Notes: generated by a model not told the origin, from the sequence alone. Numbered from the stretch's first letter, positions 1-6,640 are shown. The stretch is DNA of 7,411 bases from DASUSH01 sp036375215 (GCA_036375215.1 DASUSH010000042.1:1-7411), one strand, 5' to 3'. Numbers and translations: made by a program.

Positions 1-797
1 CCCACTTCCCGCTCGCCGCGAGGGCGATCGACGCCGGCCTCGCGGTCGTCGTCGACAAGCCGCTCGCGAACTCGAGCGCGGCTGCCCGCGAGCTCGTCGA
101 GCGCGCGGCGAGCCGCGGCGTGGTGCTGAGCGTCTTCCACAACCGCCGCTGGGACTCCGACCAGCTGACCCTCCGGCGGCTGCTCGAGGCCGGCTCCCTC
201 GGTGACGTGCACCGCTTCGAATCGCGCTTTGAGCGCTGGCGCCCCGAGGTCCGCGCCGGCGCCTGGCGCGAGCAGACCGCTCCCGACGAGGGCGGCGGCC
301 TCCTGCTCGACCTCGGGACCCACCTGGTCGACCAGGCCAGGACGCTCTTCGGCGAGCCGCTGCGCGTCCACGGCGAGATCGCCGCCCGCCGCGGCGGGCC
401 GGCCGACGACGACGTCTTCGTCGCCCTCGAGCACGAGGGCGGCACGATCAGCCACCTCTGGGCCTCGTCGGTGGCGGGGGCGCTCGGCCCGCGACTTCGG
501 GTGCTCGGCAGCCGCGCGGCCTACGTCGTCGACGCCCTCGACGGCCAGGAGGACGCGCTCGAGGCCCGGTGCCGGCCCGGGCCGGGCGAGGGTTGGGGCG
601 CCGAGCCCGAGGAGCGCTGGGGGCGGCTCGTGCGCGGGGACGAGAGCGAGCCCGTGCCCTCCGAGCGCGGCGCCTGGCCCGACTTCTACGCGCGGATGGC
701 GGAATGCCTCGCGGGCGGCGGGCCGCCGCCGGTGGACCCGGCCGACGCCGTCGCCGTCCTCGAGATCCTCGAGCGGGCGCGCGCCTCCGCGGCCTGA
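1..797 (+). CDS. Gfo/Idh/MocA-family NAD(P)-dependent oxidoreductase, 5'-truncated
   Basis: The frame is open from base 3 to the TGA at 795-797, giving about 264 visible residues. Family members are usually 320-360 residues, so most of the N-terminal Rossmann fold, including the GxGxxG nucleotide loop, lies outside the window. Two family hallmarks remain. One is the E/DKP motif, here VVVDKPLA, with D-K-P at bases 54-62; its lysine is the conserved active-site residue. The other is GGGLLLDLGTHLVDQ (bases 291-335), whose His at 321-323 is the conserved catalytic or substrate-side His of the C-terminal domain. An N-R-R-W motif at about bases 141-152 is also typical. An internal GTG at 120 is not the start, because homology runs on upstream of it. 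The substrate cannot be told from this fragment; sugars, inositols and biliverdin are all used in the family. It lies 43 nt upstream of argH on the same strand, but argH appears to have its own promoter, so a shared operon is uncertain. Confidence 0.9.
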   Translation, partial: HFPLAARAIDAGLAVVVDKPLANSSAAARELVERAASRGVVLSVFHNRRWDSDQLTLRRLLEAGSLGDVHRFESRFERWRPEVRAGAWREQTAPDEGGGLLLDLGTHLVDQARTLFGEPLRVHGEIAARRGGPADDDVFVALEHEGGTISHLWASSVAGALGPRLRVLGSRAAYVVDALDGQEDALEARCRPGPGEGWGAEPEERWGRLVRGDESEPVPSERGAWPDFYARMAECLAGGGPPPVDPADAVAVLEILERARASAA

Positions 798-827
798 GGA
801 GCGGACCGCCGGCTCCCGGCGCCACCC

Positions 828-833
828 TAAGAT
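828..833 (+). promoter_or_regulatory. Candidate -10 box (TAAGAT) for a leaderless argH transcript
   Basis: TAAGAT fits the actinobacterial -10 pattern TANNNT and lies exactly 7 nt before the argH ATG. Transcription would then begin at or next to the A of the ATG. No Shine-Dalgarno sequence is visible in the 40 nt before the ATG, as expected for a leaderless message. I see no good -35 hexamer. Leaderless genes with this spacing are well known in Actinomycetota; its use here is inferred. Confidence 0.5.
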
Positions 834-840
834 CGTCGCG

Positions 841-2208
841 ATGTCGCGCTTCGGCGAGCCCCAGGACCCGCTGTTTCACCGCCTGAACGCCTCGATCGGC
901 TTCGATCGGCGCCTCTGGCCCCAGGACGTGCGCCAGTCGAAGGCGCACGCGCGGGCGCTGCTCTTCGCGGGGGTGCTCGACGACGGCGAGCTCGAGGCCC
1001 TGCACGCCGCCCTCGACGAGGTCGCGGCCGAGCTCGCCGAGGACCGCTTCCCGTTCGCCGCCGACGACGAGGACATCCACATGGCGATCGAGCGCCGGGT
1101 CACCGAGATCGCCGGGCCGGTCGGCGGCAAGCTCCACACCGGTCGCTCGCGAAACGACCAGGTCGCGACCGACGTCGCGCTCTACGTCCGCGAGCGCGCC
1201 GAGCGGGCGATCGAGCTGGCCCGGGAACTGATGGCCCGGCTCTGCCAGCTCGCCGAGGCCCACCCCGGCTGGACGATGCCCGGCTACACGCACCTCCAGC
1301 GCGCCCAGCCCGTCTACCTCGCGCACCACCTGCTCGCCTACTTCTGGATGTTCCGTCGCGACGCCGCCCGGTTCGGGGCCGTGCGCGCCGGGGCGATGGA
1401 GATGCCGCTCGGGTCGGGGGCGCTCGCCGGCCTCAACTGGGAGCTCGACCGCGACTCCGTGGCCCGCGAGCTCGGCTTCGAGCGCGTCGCTCCGAACTCG
1501 ATCGACGCCGTCGCCAGCCGCGATTCCGTCCTCGACTACCTCGCCGCCGCGGCGACCTGCGCGACCCACCTTTCGCGGCTCGGGGGCGAGATCGTGCTCT
1601 GGTCGAGCGAGGAGTTCTCGTTCTGCGAGGTCGGCGACTCGTTCGCCTCGGGCTCGAGCATCATGCCCCAGAAGAAGAACCCCGACGCGGCGGAGCTGAT
1701 GCGCGCGAAGGCGCCGCGGATCACCGCTTCGTTCGCGGCGCTCGCCGGCGTCCTGCACGGCCTCCCGCTCGCCTACTCGAAGGACATGCAAGAGGACAAG
1801 GAGGGACTCTTCGACGCCGTCGACAACCTCGAGCTCTGCCTCGAGGCGGCCGCCGGGATGATGGGCGCGATCACGTTCGACCGCGAGCGCCTCGCCGAGG
1901 CGGCGGGCGACGAGTTCCTGGCCGCGACCGACGTCGCCGACCTGCTCGTTCGCAAGGGCATGCCGTTCCGCGAGGCGCACGGTGTCGTCGGCGGCCTCGT
2001 GCGCCGCGCGCTCGAGCGCGGTGTGCGTCTCTCCGAGCTTGACCGGGCCGAGGTGGAGGGCTTCTCGGCGCTGCTCGACGCCGAGTACTACGAGGTCCTC
2101 GCCTCCGACCAGTGGCTCGAGTCGAAGCGCTCGGCGGGCGGCACCGCCTCCGACCGCGTGGCCGAGCAGCTCGCCGCCGCCCGCGCGGAGCTCGACGGGC
2201 TGGCTTGA
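841..2208 (+). CDS. argH: Argininosuccinate lyase
   Basis: A 455-residue protein, a normal length for ArgH (about 455-470). It splits argininosuccinate into arginine and fumarate in the last step of arginine biosynthesis, in the cytoplasm, and belongs to the fumarase/aspartase superfamily of homotetramers. Signatures in order: HTGRSRNDQ at residues 99-107; TMPGYTHLQRAQP at 145-157, where T150-H151 is the conserved pair containing the general acid/base His; and the superfamily signature GSSIMPQKKNPD from G271, with the catalytic serine in the flexible S272-S273 loop. The ATG at 841 gives a normal N-terminus (SRFGEP, then SIGFDRRLW). The frame stays open upstream to base 202, but that part is out of frame with, and overlaps, the preceding oxidoreductase gene, so it is not coding. 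No Shine-Dalgarno is seen; a TANNNT box 7 nt upstream suggests leaderless expression. The TGA stop overlaps the TTG start of mpg. The argG partner gene is not in the window. Confidence 0.97.
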   Translation: MSRFGEPQDPLFHRLNASIGFDRRLWPQDVRQSKAHARALLFAGVLDDGELEALHAALDEVAAELAEDRFPFAADDEDIHMAIERRVTEIAGPVGGKLHTGRSRNDQVATDVALYVRERAERAIELARELMARLCQLAEAHPGWTMPGYTHLQRAQPVYLAHHLLAYFWMFRRDAARFGAVRAGAMEMPLGSGALAGLNWELDRDSVARELGFERVAPNSIDAVASRDSVLDYLAAAATCATHLSRLGGEIVLWSSEEFSFCEVGDSFASGSSIMPQKKNPDAAELMRAKAPRITASFAALAGVLHGLPLAYSKDMQEDKEGLFDAVDNLELCLEAAAGMMGAITFDRERLAEAAGDEFLAATDVADLLVRKGMPFREAHGVVGGLVRRALERGVRLSELDRAEVEGFSALLDAEYYEVLASDQWLESKRSAGGTASDRVAEQLAAARAELDGLA

Positions 2209-2801
2209 GCACGGTCGCCCTCGCCGCGCCGCGCCTCGATCGGGCCTTCTTCGCGCGCCCGGTCCACGACGTCGCCCGCGACCTCGTCGGCTGCTCGCTC
2301 CTCCACGACGGGGTCGGCGGGACGATCGTCGAGACCGAGAGCTACCACCGCGACGACCCCGCCTGCCACGCCTACGGCGGTCCGACGCCGCGCAGCGAGA
2401 TCCTCTGGGGCGCGCCGGGCACGGCGTACGTCTACTTCTCCTACGGCGTCCACAGCCTCCTGAACGCCGTCGCCGAGCCCGAGGGGGAGGCCGCCGCGGT
2501 CCTGATCCGGGCGATCGAGCCCCGCTGGGGGGTCGACGCTATGCGCGAGCGCCGCGGCCGCGACGGGGCCCGCGACCTCTGCTCGGGCCCGGGCAAGCTC
2601 ACCGAGGCCCTCGGCATCGGTCTCGCCGACAACGGCCGCAGCCTGCTCGCGGCGCCGTTCGAGCTGCGCGCGCCCGAGCGCGACGCACCCCCGCTCGAGA
2701 TCGTCACCGCCCCCAGGGTGGGGATCACGAAGGCGGCCGAGCTGCCGTGGCGCTTCTGCGCGGCGGGGAGCCGGTTCGTGTCGAAGCCGATACCGCGGTA
2801 G
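2205..2801 (+). CDS. mpg: 3-methyladenine DNA glycosylase, AAG/Mpg family
   Basis: A 198-residue protein, the usual length for bacterial AAG-type glycosylases. It removes alkylated purines such as 3-methyladenine from DNA by flipping the base out, starting base-excision repair. By comparison with human AAG, the active site is complete. IVETESY holds the catalytic Glu (E45, matching Glu125) and the stacking Tyr (Y47, matching Tyr127). H55 matches His136; Y77 in YVYFSYG matches Tyr159; N87 and R102 match Asn169 and Arg182. The SGPGKL loop is also present. The start is chosen as TTG 2205: its fourth base completes the argH stop (TTGA, 4-nt overlap), and homology begins close after it. The only upstream in-frame start found, GTG 2112, would add 31 unrelated Arg-rich residues and overlap argH by about 97 nt. 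No strong ribosome site is seen, so translational coupling to argH is likely. Confidence 0.93.
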   Translation: MSTVALAAPRLDRAFFARPVHDVARDLVGCSLLHDGVGGTIVETESYHRDDPACHAYGGPTPRSEILWGAPGTAYVYFSYGVHSLLNAVAEPEGEAAAVLIRAIEPRWGVDAMRERRGRDGARDLCSGPGKLTEALGIGLADNGRSLLAAPFELRAPERDAPPLEIVTAPRVGITKAAELPWRFCAAGSRFVSKPIPR

Positions 2802-2819
2802 GCCGGTCATCGCGCACGC

Positions 2820-2837
2820 GCGTGGATCTGCCCACGC
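2820..2837. terminator. Weak hairpin in the convergent mpg/PBP gap
   Basis: The 69-nt gap between the two converging stop codons (2802-2870) holds a 6-bp perfect stem, GCGTGG/CCACGC, with a 6-nt loop. No T-run follows on either strand, so a classic intrinsic terminator is not supported. It may slow polymerase, or termination may be Rho-dependent or happen elsewhere. Confidence 0.2.
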
Positions 2838-2870
2838 AGGAGGTGGATGAATCGACGTTCGTCCGCCGCG

Positions 2871-5276
2871 CTAGCCGTCGACTCCGCCCGCGGTGGGGGC
2901 GCCGCCCTCGGGCGCGGGCGCGGGGGCGGCCGGCTCGGCCGGGGCCGGCGCGGCCTCGGGGGCGGGGGCCTCCGGGACCGGGGCGGGGGCGGGGGCGGGC
3001 TCGACCGGGGCGGGCGCCACCTCCTCGACGGGGGCGGGGGCGACGGGCACCGCGGCCTCGGTGTCGACCTCGGCGTCCTCGTCGTCGTTCTCCTTGCGCG
3101 AGTCCTGGAGCGCCTCGTAGGCGCTCATCACGTCGGCCCAGATCAGCGCGGGGTAGGTGCCGCCGTCGACCGGGGCGCCCGCGTACTCGGTCTCCATCGG
3201 CGTGTTGGTCTCGGCGTGGCCCACCCAGACGCAGGCGGTGACCTCCTCGGCGCCGCCGCAGAACCAGGCGTCGCCGTTGTTCTCGGTCGTGCCGGTCTTG
3301 CCCCACGCGTAGCCGCCGTAGGCGGCGCGCTCGCCGGTGCCGCCCTCGACGTTCGCCTCGAGCACCGAGCGGGCCTCATCGGCAACCGCGGGGTCGATCG
3401 CGCGCTGCTCGACCGGCTCGTTCTCGCCGCTCTGGCCCTCGTTGGTGTCGACGAAGTCGGCCTCTTCGCCGGGGCCGTCCTTGACGCTCAGGATCCCGAG
3501 CGGGCCGCCCTTCGAGCTCGCGAGCGAGCCGCTCACCCGCTCGCCGTCGTTGGCGAGCGTCGTGTAGGCGTAGGCCATCTCGAGCGGGGTGACGCCGACC
3601 TCGAGGCCGCCAAGCGTCATCGCCGGCGGGTAGGGCTCGAACGGGCCGCTGTCGATGGAGTACTCGTTCGCGGTCGTGAGGTCGGTCTGGATCCCCATCG
3701 CCTTCGCGGTCGCGGCGATGTTGTCCAGGCCCACCTGGAGCCCGAGCTCGGAGTAGACGGAGTTGTCGGAGTGAAGGGTCGCGTCGTAGAGGGTCGACGA
3801 CCCGTAGTAGCTGTCGTCGTAGTTGGACACGTCGAAGATGTCAGGGAGCACCTTGCCGTTCTTCGCCAGCTTGACCTCGAAGGGGAACTCCTTCGGCTGC
3901 GAGCTGTAGACGTTCGAGGTCGAGATGCCCTGGCCGAGCGCGGTCACCAGCGTGAACGGCTTCATCGCCGAGCCCGGCTGGCGCTGGCCGTTGGTGGCGA
4001 GGTTGAACGGCGACTTGTTGTAGTCCTCGCCACCGACCATCGAGAGCACGCCGCCGGTCGCGTTGTCGATCACCACTACCGAGGCGGTCGGCTCGATCCC
4101 GCCGATGTTGTTGTAGACGGCCTCCTCGGTCTCGCGCTGAAGGTCGAGGTCGAGCGTCGATTTGATGTGCAGGCCGCCGCCGAACGCCTGGCCCGTGCCG
4201 TAGTAGTCGACGACCTGCTGGCGCAGCCACGATGTGAAGTAGGGCGCCTCCGACTTCTCGCGCGGCGGCTTGATGTCCTCCGGGTCGGGCAGCGGGGCGC
4301 CGATGCCGGCGAGGTCGTCGTCGTACTGCTCCTGCGTGATCGCGCCCTGCTCGAGCATCTTCGAGAGCACGAGGTTGCGGCGCTCGAGCGCGAGGTCGGG
4401 GTTCGCCCGCGGCGAGTACGCCTCGGGCGAGGAGATGATCCCGGCGAGCAGGGCGGCCTCGTGGGGCAGCAGCTGGGAGGCGCAGCGGTCGCCCTTGCCA
4501 CCGCAGCCCTCGTGCGCCTCGCCGAAGAAGGTCTTGGCCGCCGCCTCGATCCCGTAGGCACCTTCGCCGAAGTAGATCGAGTTCAGGTACTGGGTGAGGA
4601 TCTTGTCCTTCGACCACTCGCGCTCGAGGTGGTACGCGAGTGCCGACTCGCGGAGCTTCTGGAAGATCGTCCGGCTCTGCTGCGCCTCGAGCGCGTTCTT
4701 CACGAACTGCTGGGTGATCGTCGAGGCGCCCTGAACGGCGTCGCGGGCGACGACGTCCTTGATCACCGCGCGGGCGATGCCGAAGATGTCGATCCCGCGG
4801 TGCTCGTAGAAGCGCTCGTCCTCGATCGCCACCACGGCCTGCTTCATCGTCGGCGAGATGTCGGCGGACTCGACCAGGATCCGCGCCTCGTTGCCGGTCA
4901 GCGTCGTGATCGGTCGGTTGTAGCGGTCGGTGACGACCGAGTTCTCGGCCGCCAGGTACTGCTCGCGGTTCTCCAGCCTCGGCAAGTCGGAGGCGACGGC
5001 CATCATGATCCCGAAGATGAACGAGACGAATGCGAGCACGCTGAGGCCGAGCACCACGACCAGCAGGCGCAGCTTCTTCAGGCGGGGGCGGTTGCGCGGG
5101 CCCTCGTCGCGGCGCCGGAACGGCATCCGCAGGCGGCGGCGCGGCGGTCCGCCGTTGCCGCCGAATCCGTCGCCGGCGCCGCTATCGCTCGCGCGGTCGC
5201 CGTTGCGGCCGCCGCGCGTGATCGCGTCGCGGGCGGCGCGAACCTGGCGGCGCATATCGCTGGTGGTTCGTGCCAT
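2871..5276 (-). CDS. Class A penicillin-binding protein (transglycosylase/transpeptidase, PBP1/PonA type)
   Basis: An 801-residue bifunctional peptidoglycan synthase that polymerises glycan strands from lipid II and cross-links the stem peptides. Order: a basic cytoplasmic tail (1-68, many Arg); one membrane anchor (about 69-95); the GT51 domain with catalytic E152 in EDERFYEH, QGASTITQQ (182-190) and the ILTQYLNSIYFGEGAYGI block (226-243); and the transpeptidase domain with nucleophile S436 in SAMK (436-439), SDN (503-505) and KTGT (660-663). An acidic linker (about 729-740) leads into a Pro/Ala-rich tail. No PASTA domain is present. Two cysteine pairs, C258/C265 and C673/C682, could form disulfides outside the membrane. 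The ATG at 5276 is preceded directly by an in-frame TAG, so the protein cannot start earlier; M8 is the next option. GAGGT lies 2 nt before the ATG, a close but usable ribosome site. The gene is convergent with mpg and divergent from tyrS. Catalytic motifs are intact. Which PBP1 paralogue it is cannot be told. Confidence 0.96.
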   Translation of the reverse strand: MARTTSDMRRQVRAARDAITRGGRNGDRASDSGAGDGFGGNGGPPRRRLRMPFRRRDEGPRNRPRLKKLRLLVVVLGLSVLAFVSFIFGIMMAVASDLPRLENREQYLAAENSVVTDRYNRPITTLTGNEARILVESADISPTMKQAVVAIEDERFYEHRGIDIFGIARAVIKDVVARDAVQGASTITQQFVKNALEAQQSRTIFQKLRESALAYHLEREWSKDKILTQYLNSIYFGEGAYGIEAAAKTFFGEAHEGCGGKGDRCASQLLPHEAALLAGIISSPEAYSPRANPDLALERRNLVLSKMLEQGAITQEQYDDDLAGIGAPLPDPEDIKPPREKSEAPYFTSWLRQQVVDYYGTGQAFGGGLHIKSTLDLDLQRETEEAVYNNIGGIEPTASVVVIDNATGGVLSMVGGEDYNKSPFNLATNGQRQPGSAMKPFTLVTALGQGISTSNVYSSQPKEFPFEVKLAKNGKVLPDIFDVSNYDDSYYGSSTLYDATLHSDNSVYSELGLQVGLDNIAATAKAMGIQTDLTTANEYSIDSGPFEPYPPAMTLGGLEVGVTPLEMAYAYTTLANDGERVSGSLASSKGGPLGILSVKDGPGEEADFVDTNEGQSGENEPVEQRAIDPAVADEARSVLEANVEGGTGERAAYGGYAWGKTGTTENNGDAWFCGGAEEVTACVWVGHAETNTPMETEYAGAPVDGGTYPALIWADVMSAYEALQDSRKENDDEDAEVDTEAAVPVAPAPVEEVAPAPVEPAPAPAPVPEAPAPEAAPAPAEPAAPAPAPEGGAPTAGGVDG
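2907..3056 (-). repeat. Low-complexity Pro/Ala(/Glu) tail of the penicillin-binding protein
   Basis: Residues 741-790 are built from short PAPAPV, PEAPAPE and PAEPAAP units, coded almost only by GC-rich Pro, Ala, Val and Glu codons. On the plus strand this reads as G-rich runs of GGGGCGGG type. Similar proline-rich tails occur in mycobacterial PonA1, where they are thought to be extended extracytoplasmic segments. The run is prone to replication slippage and to assembly or sequencing error, so its exact length is less certain than the rest of the gene. Confidence 0.75.
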
Positions 5277-5278
5277 CT

Positions 5279-5283
5279 ACCTC
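5279..5283 (-). promoter_or_regulatory. Ribosome binding site of the penicillin-binding protein gene
   Basis: On the minus strand GAGGT matches the anti-Shine-Dalgarno core. It ends 2 nt before the ATG, closer than the usual 5-9 nt, and its last T is the first base of the in-frame TAG just before the start. It is the only purine-rich match near this start. Confidence 0.4.
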
Positions 5284-5401
5284 GAGTGTGACGGGCCGGC
5301 GAGCGGCGTGAGGGCTGCGTGACTTGCCGGGTTTTGGCCGGGAACGGGCGCTTTCTCAAGCGGCTGGATGCGGGTAGCCGGGCCGCCCTGGAAGGTTGCG
5401 G

Positions 5402-5407
5402 AGTCTA
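5402..5407 (-). promoter_or_regulatory. Candidate extended -10 box (TGCTAGACT) for the penicillin-binding protein gene
   Basis: On the minus strand TAGACT is preceded by TGC, giving an extended -10 (TGNTANNNT), which can work without a good -35. It would give a leader of about 115-120 nt before the PBP start. Its CTAG core is shared with the plus-strand box at 5406-5411. A second option is TTGAGA near plus-strand 5355-5360, but the hexamer 17 nt downstream of it (CAAAAC) is a poor -10. Confidence 0.3.
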
Positions 5408-5411
5408 GCAT
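5406..5411 (+). promoter_or_regulatory. Candidate -10 box (TAGCAT) for a leaderless tyrS transcript
   Basis: TAGCAT matches TANNNT and lies exactly 7 nt before a GTG at 5419, the same geometry as the box before argH. No -35 hexamer is clear. The GTG it serves is not in the tyrS frame: it opens a 10-codon reading frame that ends across the tyrS start. Confidence 0.5.
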
Positions 5412-5418
5412 TGGGCCC

Positions 5419-5451
5419 GTGACCGACCCCCACCTCCCAGGCACGCGGTGA
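5419..5451 (+). CDS. Possible 10-codon leaderless mini-ORF overlapping the tyrS start
   Basis: The GTG at 5419 lies 7 nt after a TANNNT box and opens the frame VTDPHLPGTR, closed by TGA at 5449-5451. That stop overlaps the tyrS GTG at 5448 as GTGA, the classic arrangement for translational coupling. tyrS itself has no Shine-Dalgarno; the 20 nt before its start are C-rich. The mini-ORF could therefore deliver ribosomes to tyrS. It holds no Tyr codon, so a tyrosine attenuator of the usual leader-peptide kind is not indicated. Alternatively one base is missing from the CCCCC run at 5427-5431; adding a C would join this GTG in frame to tyrS and extend its N-terminus by 10 residues. Confidence 0.35.
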   Translation: MTDPHLPGTR

Positions 5452-6626
5452 GCGACCCCGGGGCGGCGGCGAGCCGCCTTTCCGCGGGCGCCGTCGACGT
5501 GCTGCCGGAGGGGCGCCTGGCCGAGCAGCTCGCGGCCGCCGAGCGCGAGGGGAGGCCGCTGCGGGTGAAGCTCGGGATCGACCCGACCGCGCCCGACATC
5601 CATCTCGGCCACGTGGTCGTCCTGCGCAAGCTCCGCCAGTTCCAGGACGCGGGCCACACGGTGGTGCTGATCGTCGGCGATTACACGGCCCGTGTGGGCG
5701 ACCCCAGCGGGCGCTCCGCGGAGCGCCCGGTGCTCTCCGACGAGCAGATCGACGCCAACGCCACGACCTTCCGCGAGCAGGCGATGAAGGTGCTCGACGC
5801 GGAACGCACCGAGACCCGCATGAACAGCGAGTGGCTCTCGATGGGGAGCGACGAGCTCTTCGGCATCGCGCGCCGGTTCACGGTCGCGCGGCTCCTCGAG
5901 CGCGACGATTTTCAGAAGCGGATGGCCGCCGACCAGCCGATCTCCGTGCTCGAACTGCTCTACCCGGTCCTCCAGGGCTACGACTCCGTCGCAATCGAGG
6001 CGGACCTCGAGCTCGGCGGCACGGACCAGAAGTTCAACCTGCTCTTCGGCCGCGACGTCCAGGGCTCGTTCGGCGTCCCCGAGCAGTCCGTCCTGACGAT
6101 GCCGATCCTGCCCGGCACCGACGGCGTGCGGCGGATGTCGAAGTCGCTCGGCAACTACGTCGGGGTCGCCGACCCGCCCGAGGAGATGTTCGGCAAGCTG
6201 ATGAGCGTCCCCGACGACGTCATGGGGACCTATTACGAGCTCCTGCTCGGCGAGTCCCTCGACCCGGGCCGCCACCCGATGGAGGCCAAGCGGGAGCTCG
6301 GCCGGCGGATCGTCGAGTGGTTCTGGGACGCGGACGCAGCCGCCGGGGCGGAGCGCCGGTTCGACCAGGTCCACGTCGAGGGCGGCACGCCCGACGAGAT
6401 GCCCGTGATCGCGCTCGACGGGGGAGACGCGCACCTGCCGGCCCTGATCGCCGACGGCTTCGGGATCAGCCGCTCGGAGGCCCGGCGGATCGTCGCCCAG
6501 GGCGGCGTGAAGCTCGACGGGGAGGCCGTCGACCCCGACCGGCTCGACCTGCCCGCGGCGGAGCTCGAGGGACGCGTGCTGCAGGTGGGAAAGCGGCGGT
6601 TCGCGCGCCTGCGCGGGCACGGCTGA
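5448..6626 (+). CDS. tyrS: Tyrosyl-tRNA synthetase
   Basis: A 392-residue class I synthetase that charges tRNA-Tyr with tyrosine in the cytoplasm. The Rossmann catalytic domain opens with KLGIDPTAPDIHLGH, where HLGH (52-55) is the HIGH motif. The tyrosine-binding block runs from Y172 through LQGYDS to ELGGTDQKFN (188-197), and the KMSKS loop is RMSKS (229-233) in RRMSKSLGN. The HLGH plus MSKS form marks the TyrZ-like branch rather than the Bacillus stearothermophilus TyrS type, which has KFGKT. An S4 RNA-binding domain occupies about residues 327-388 (SRSEARRIVAQGGVKLDG). An in-frame TAG at 5406 and no other start codon before 5448 fix GTG 5448 as the first possible start. There is no visible ribosome site, so coupling to the mini-ORF at 5419 is likely. 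It is divergent from the PBP gene and lies about 425 nt before 16S rRNA. Confidence 0.96.
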   Translation: MSDPGAAASRLSAGAVDVLPEGRLAEQLAAAEREGRPLRVKLGIDPTAPDIHLGHVVVLRKLRQFQDAGHTVVLIVGDYTARVGDPSGRSAERPVLSDEQIDANATTFREQAMKVLDAERTETRMNSEWLSMGSDELFGIARRFTVARLLERDDFQKRMAADQPISVLELLYPVLQGYDSVAIEADLELGGTDQKFNLLFGRDVQGSFGVPEQSVLTMPILPGTDGVRRMSKSLGNYVGVADPPEEMFGKLMSVPDDVMGTYYELLLGESLDPGRHPMEAKRELGRRIVEWFWDADAAAGAERRFDQVHVEGGTPDEMPVIALDGGDAHLPALIADGFGISRSEARRIVAQGGVKLDGEAVDPDRLDLPAAELEGRVLQVGKRRFARLRGHG

Positions 6627-6634
6627 ACCGCCGC

Positions 6635-6640
6635 TACACT
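6635..6640 (+). promoter_or_regulatory. Weak candidate upstream promoter (TACACT)
   Basis: TACACT fits TANNNT and begins 8 nt after the tyrS stop. It could be an upstream promoter of the rRNA operon, as rRNA operons often have tandem promoters. No -35 match is seen 16-19 nt upstream. No terminator is visible between tyrS and this point. Confidence 0.25.

Noticed and set aside
202..840. Upstream extension of the argH frame by 213 codons
   Set aside because: It is out of frame with the oxidoreductase gene, gives Ser/Arg/Pro-rich low-complexity protein, and ArgH homology starts right after ATG 841.
448..1980. A 510-codon minus-strand open frame opposite argH and the oxidoreductase
   Set aside because: It spans two real genes, has a biased composition (Arg, Glu, Gly, Ala) and shows no domain; it is a high-GC shadow.
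2884..3060. G-rich runs on the plus strand as a possible regulatory G-quadruplex cluster
   Set aside because: They are the complement of Pro/Ala codons in the PBP tail and are fully explained by coding for a low-complexity segment.
1982..3241. A 419-codon plus-strand frame across the argH end, mpg and the PBP end
   Set aside because: It is Arg/Pro-rich with no domain, and crosses three real genes in a different frame.
2847..5291. An 814-codon open frame on the plus strand, antisense to the whole PBP gene, with an excellent ribosome site (AGGAGG at 2838-2843) just before its ATG
   Set aside because: The product is Arg/Gly/Val/Leu-rich with no recognisable domain, and the frame mirrors PBP codons, where G/C third positions remove stops on the other strand. 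The PBP strand has all catalytic motifs. The purine-rich match alone does not make it a gene.
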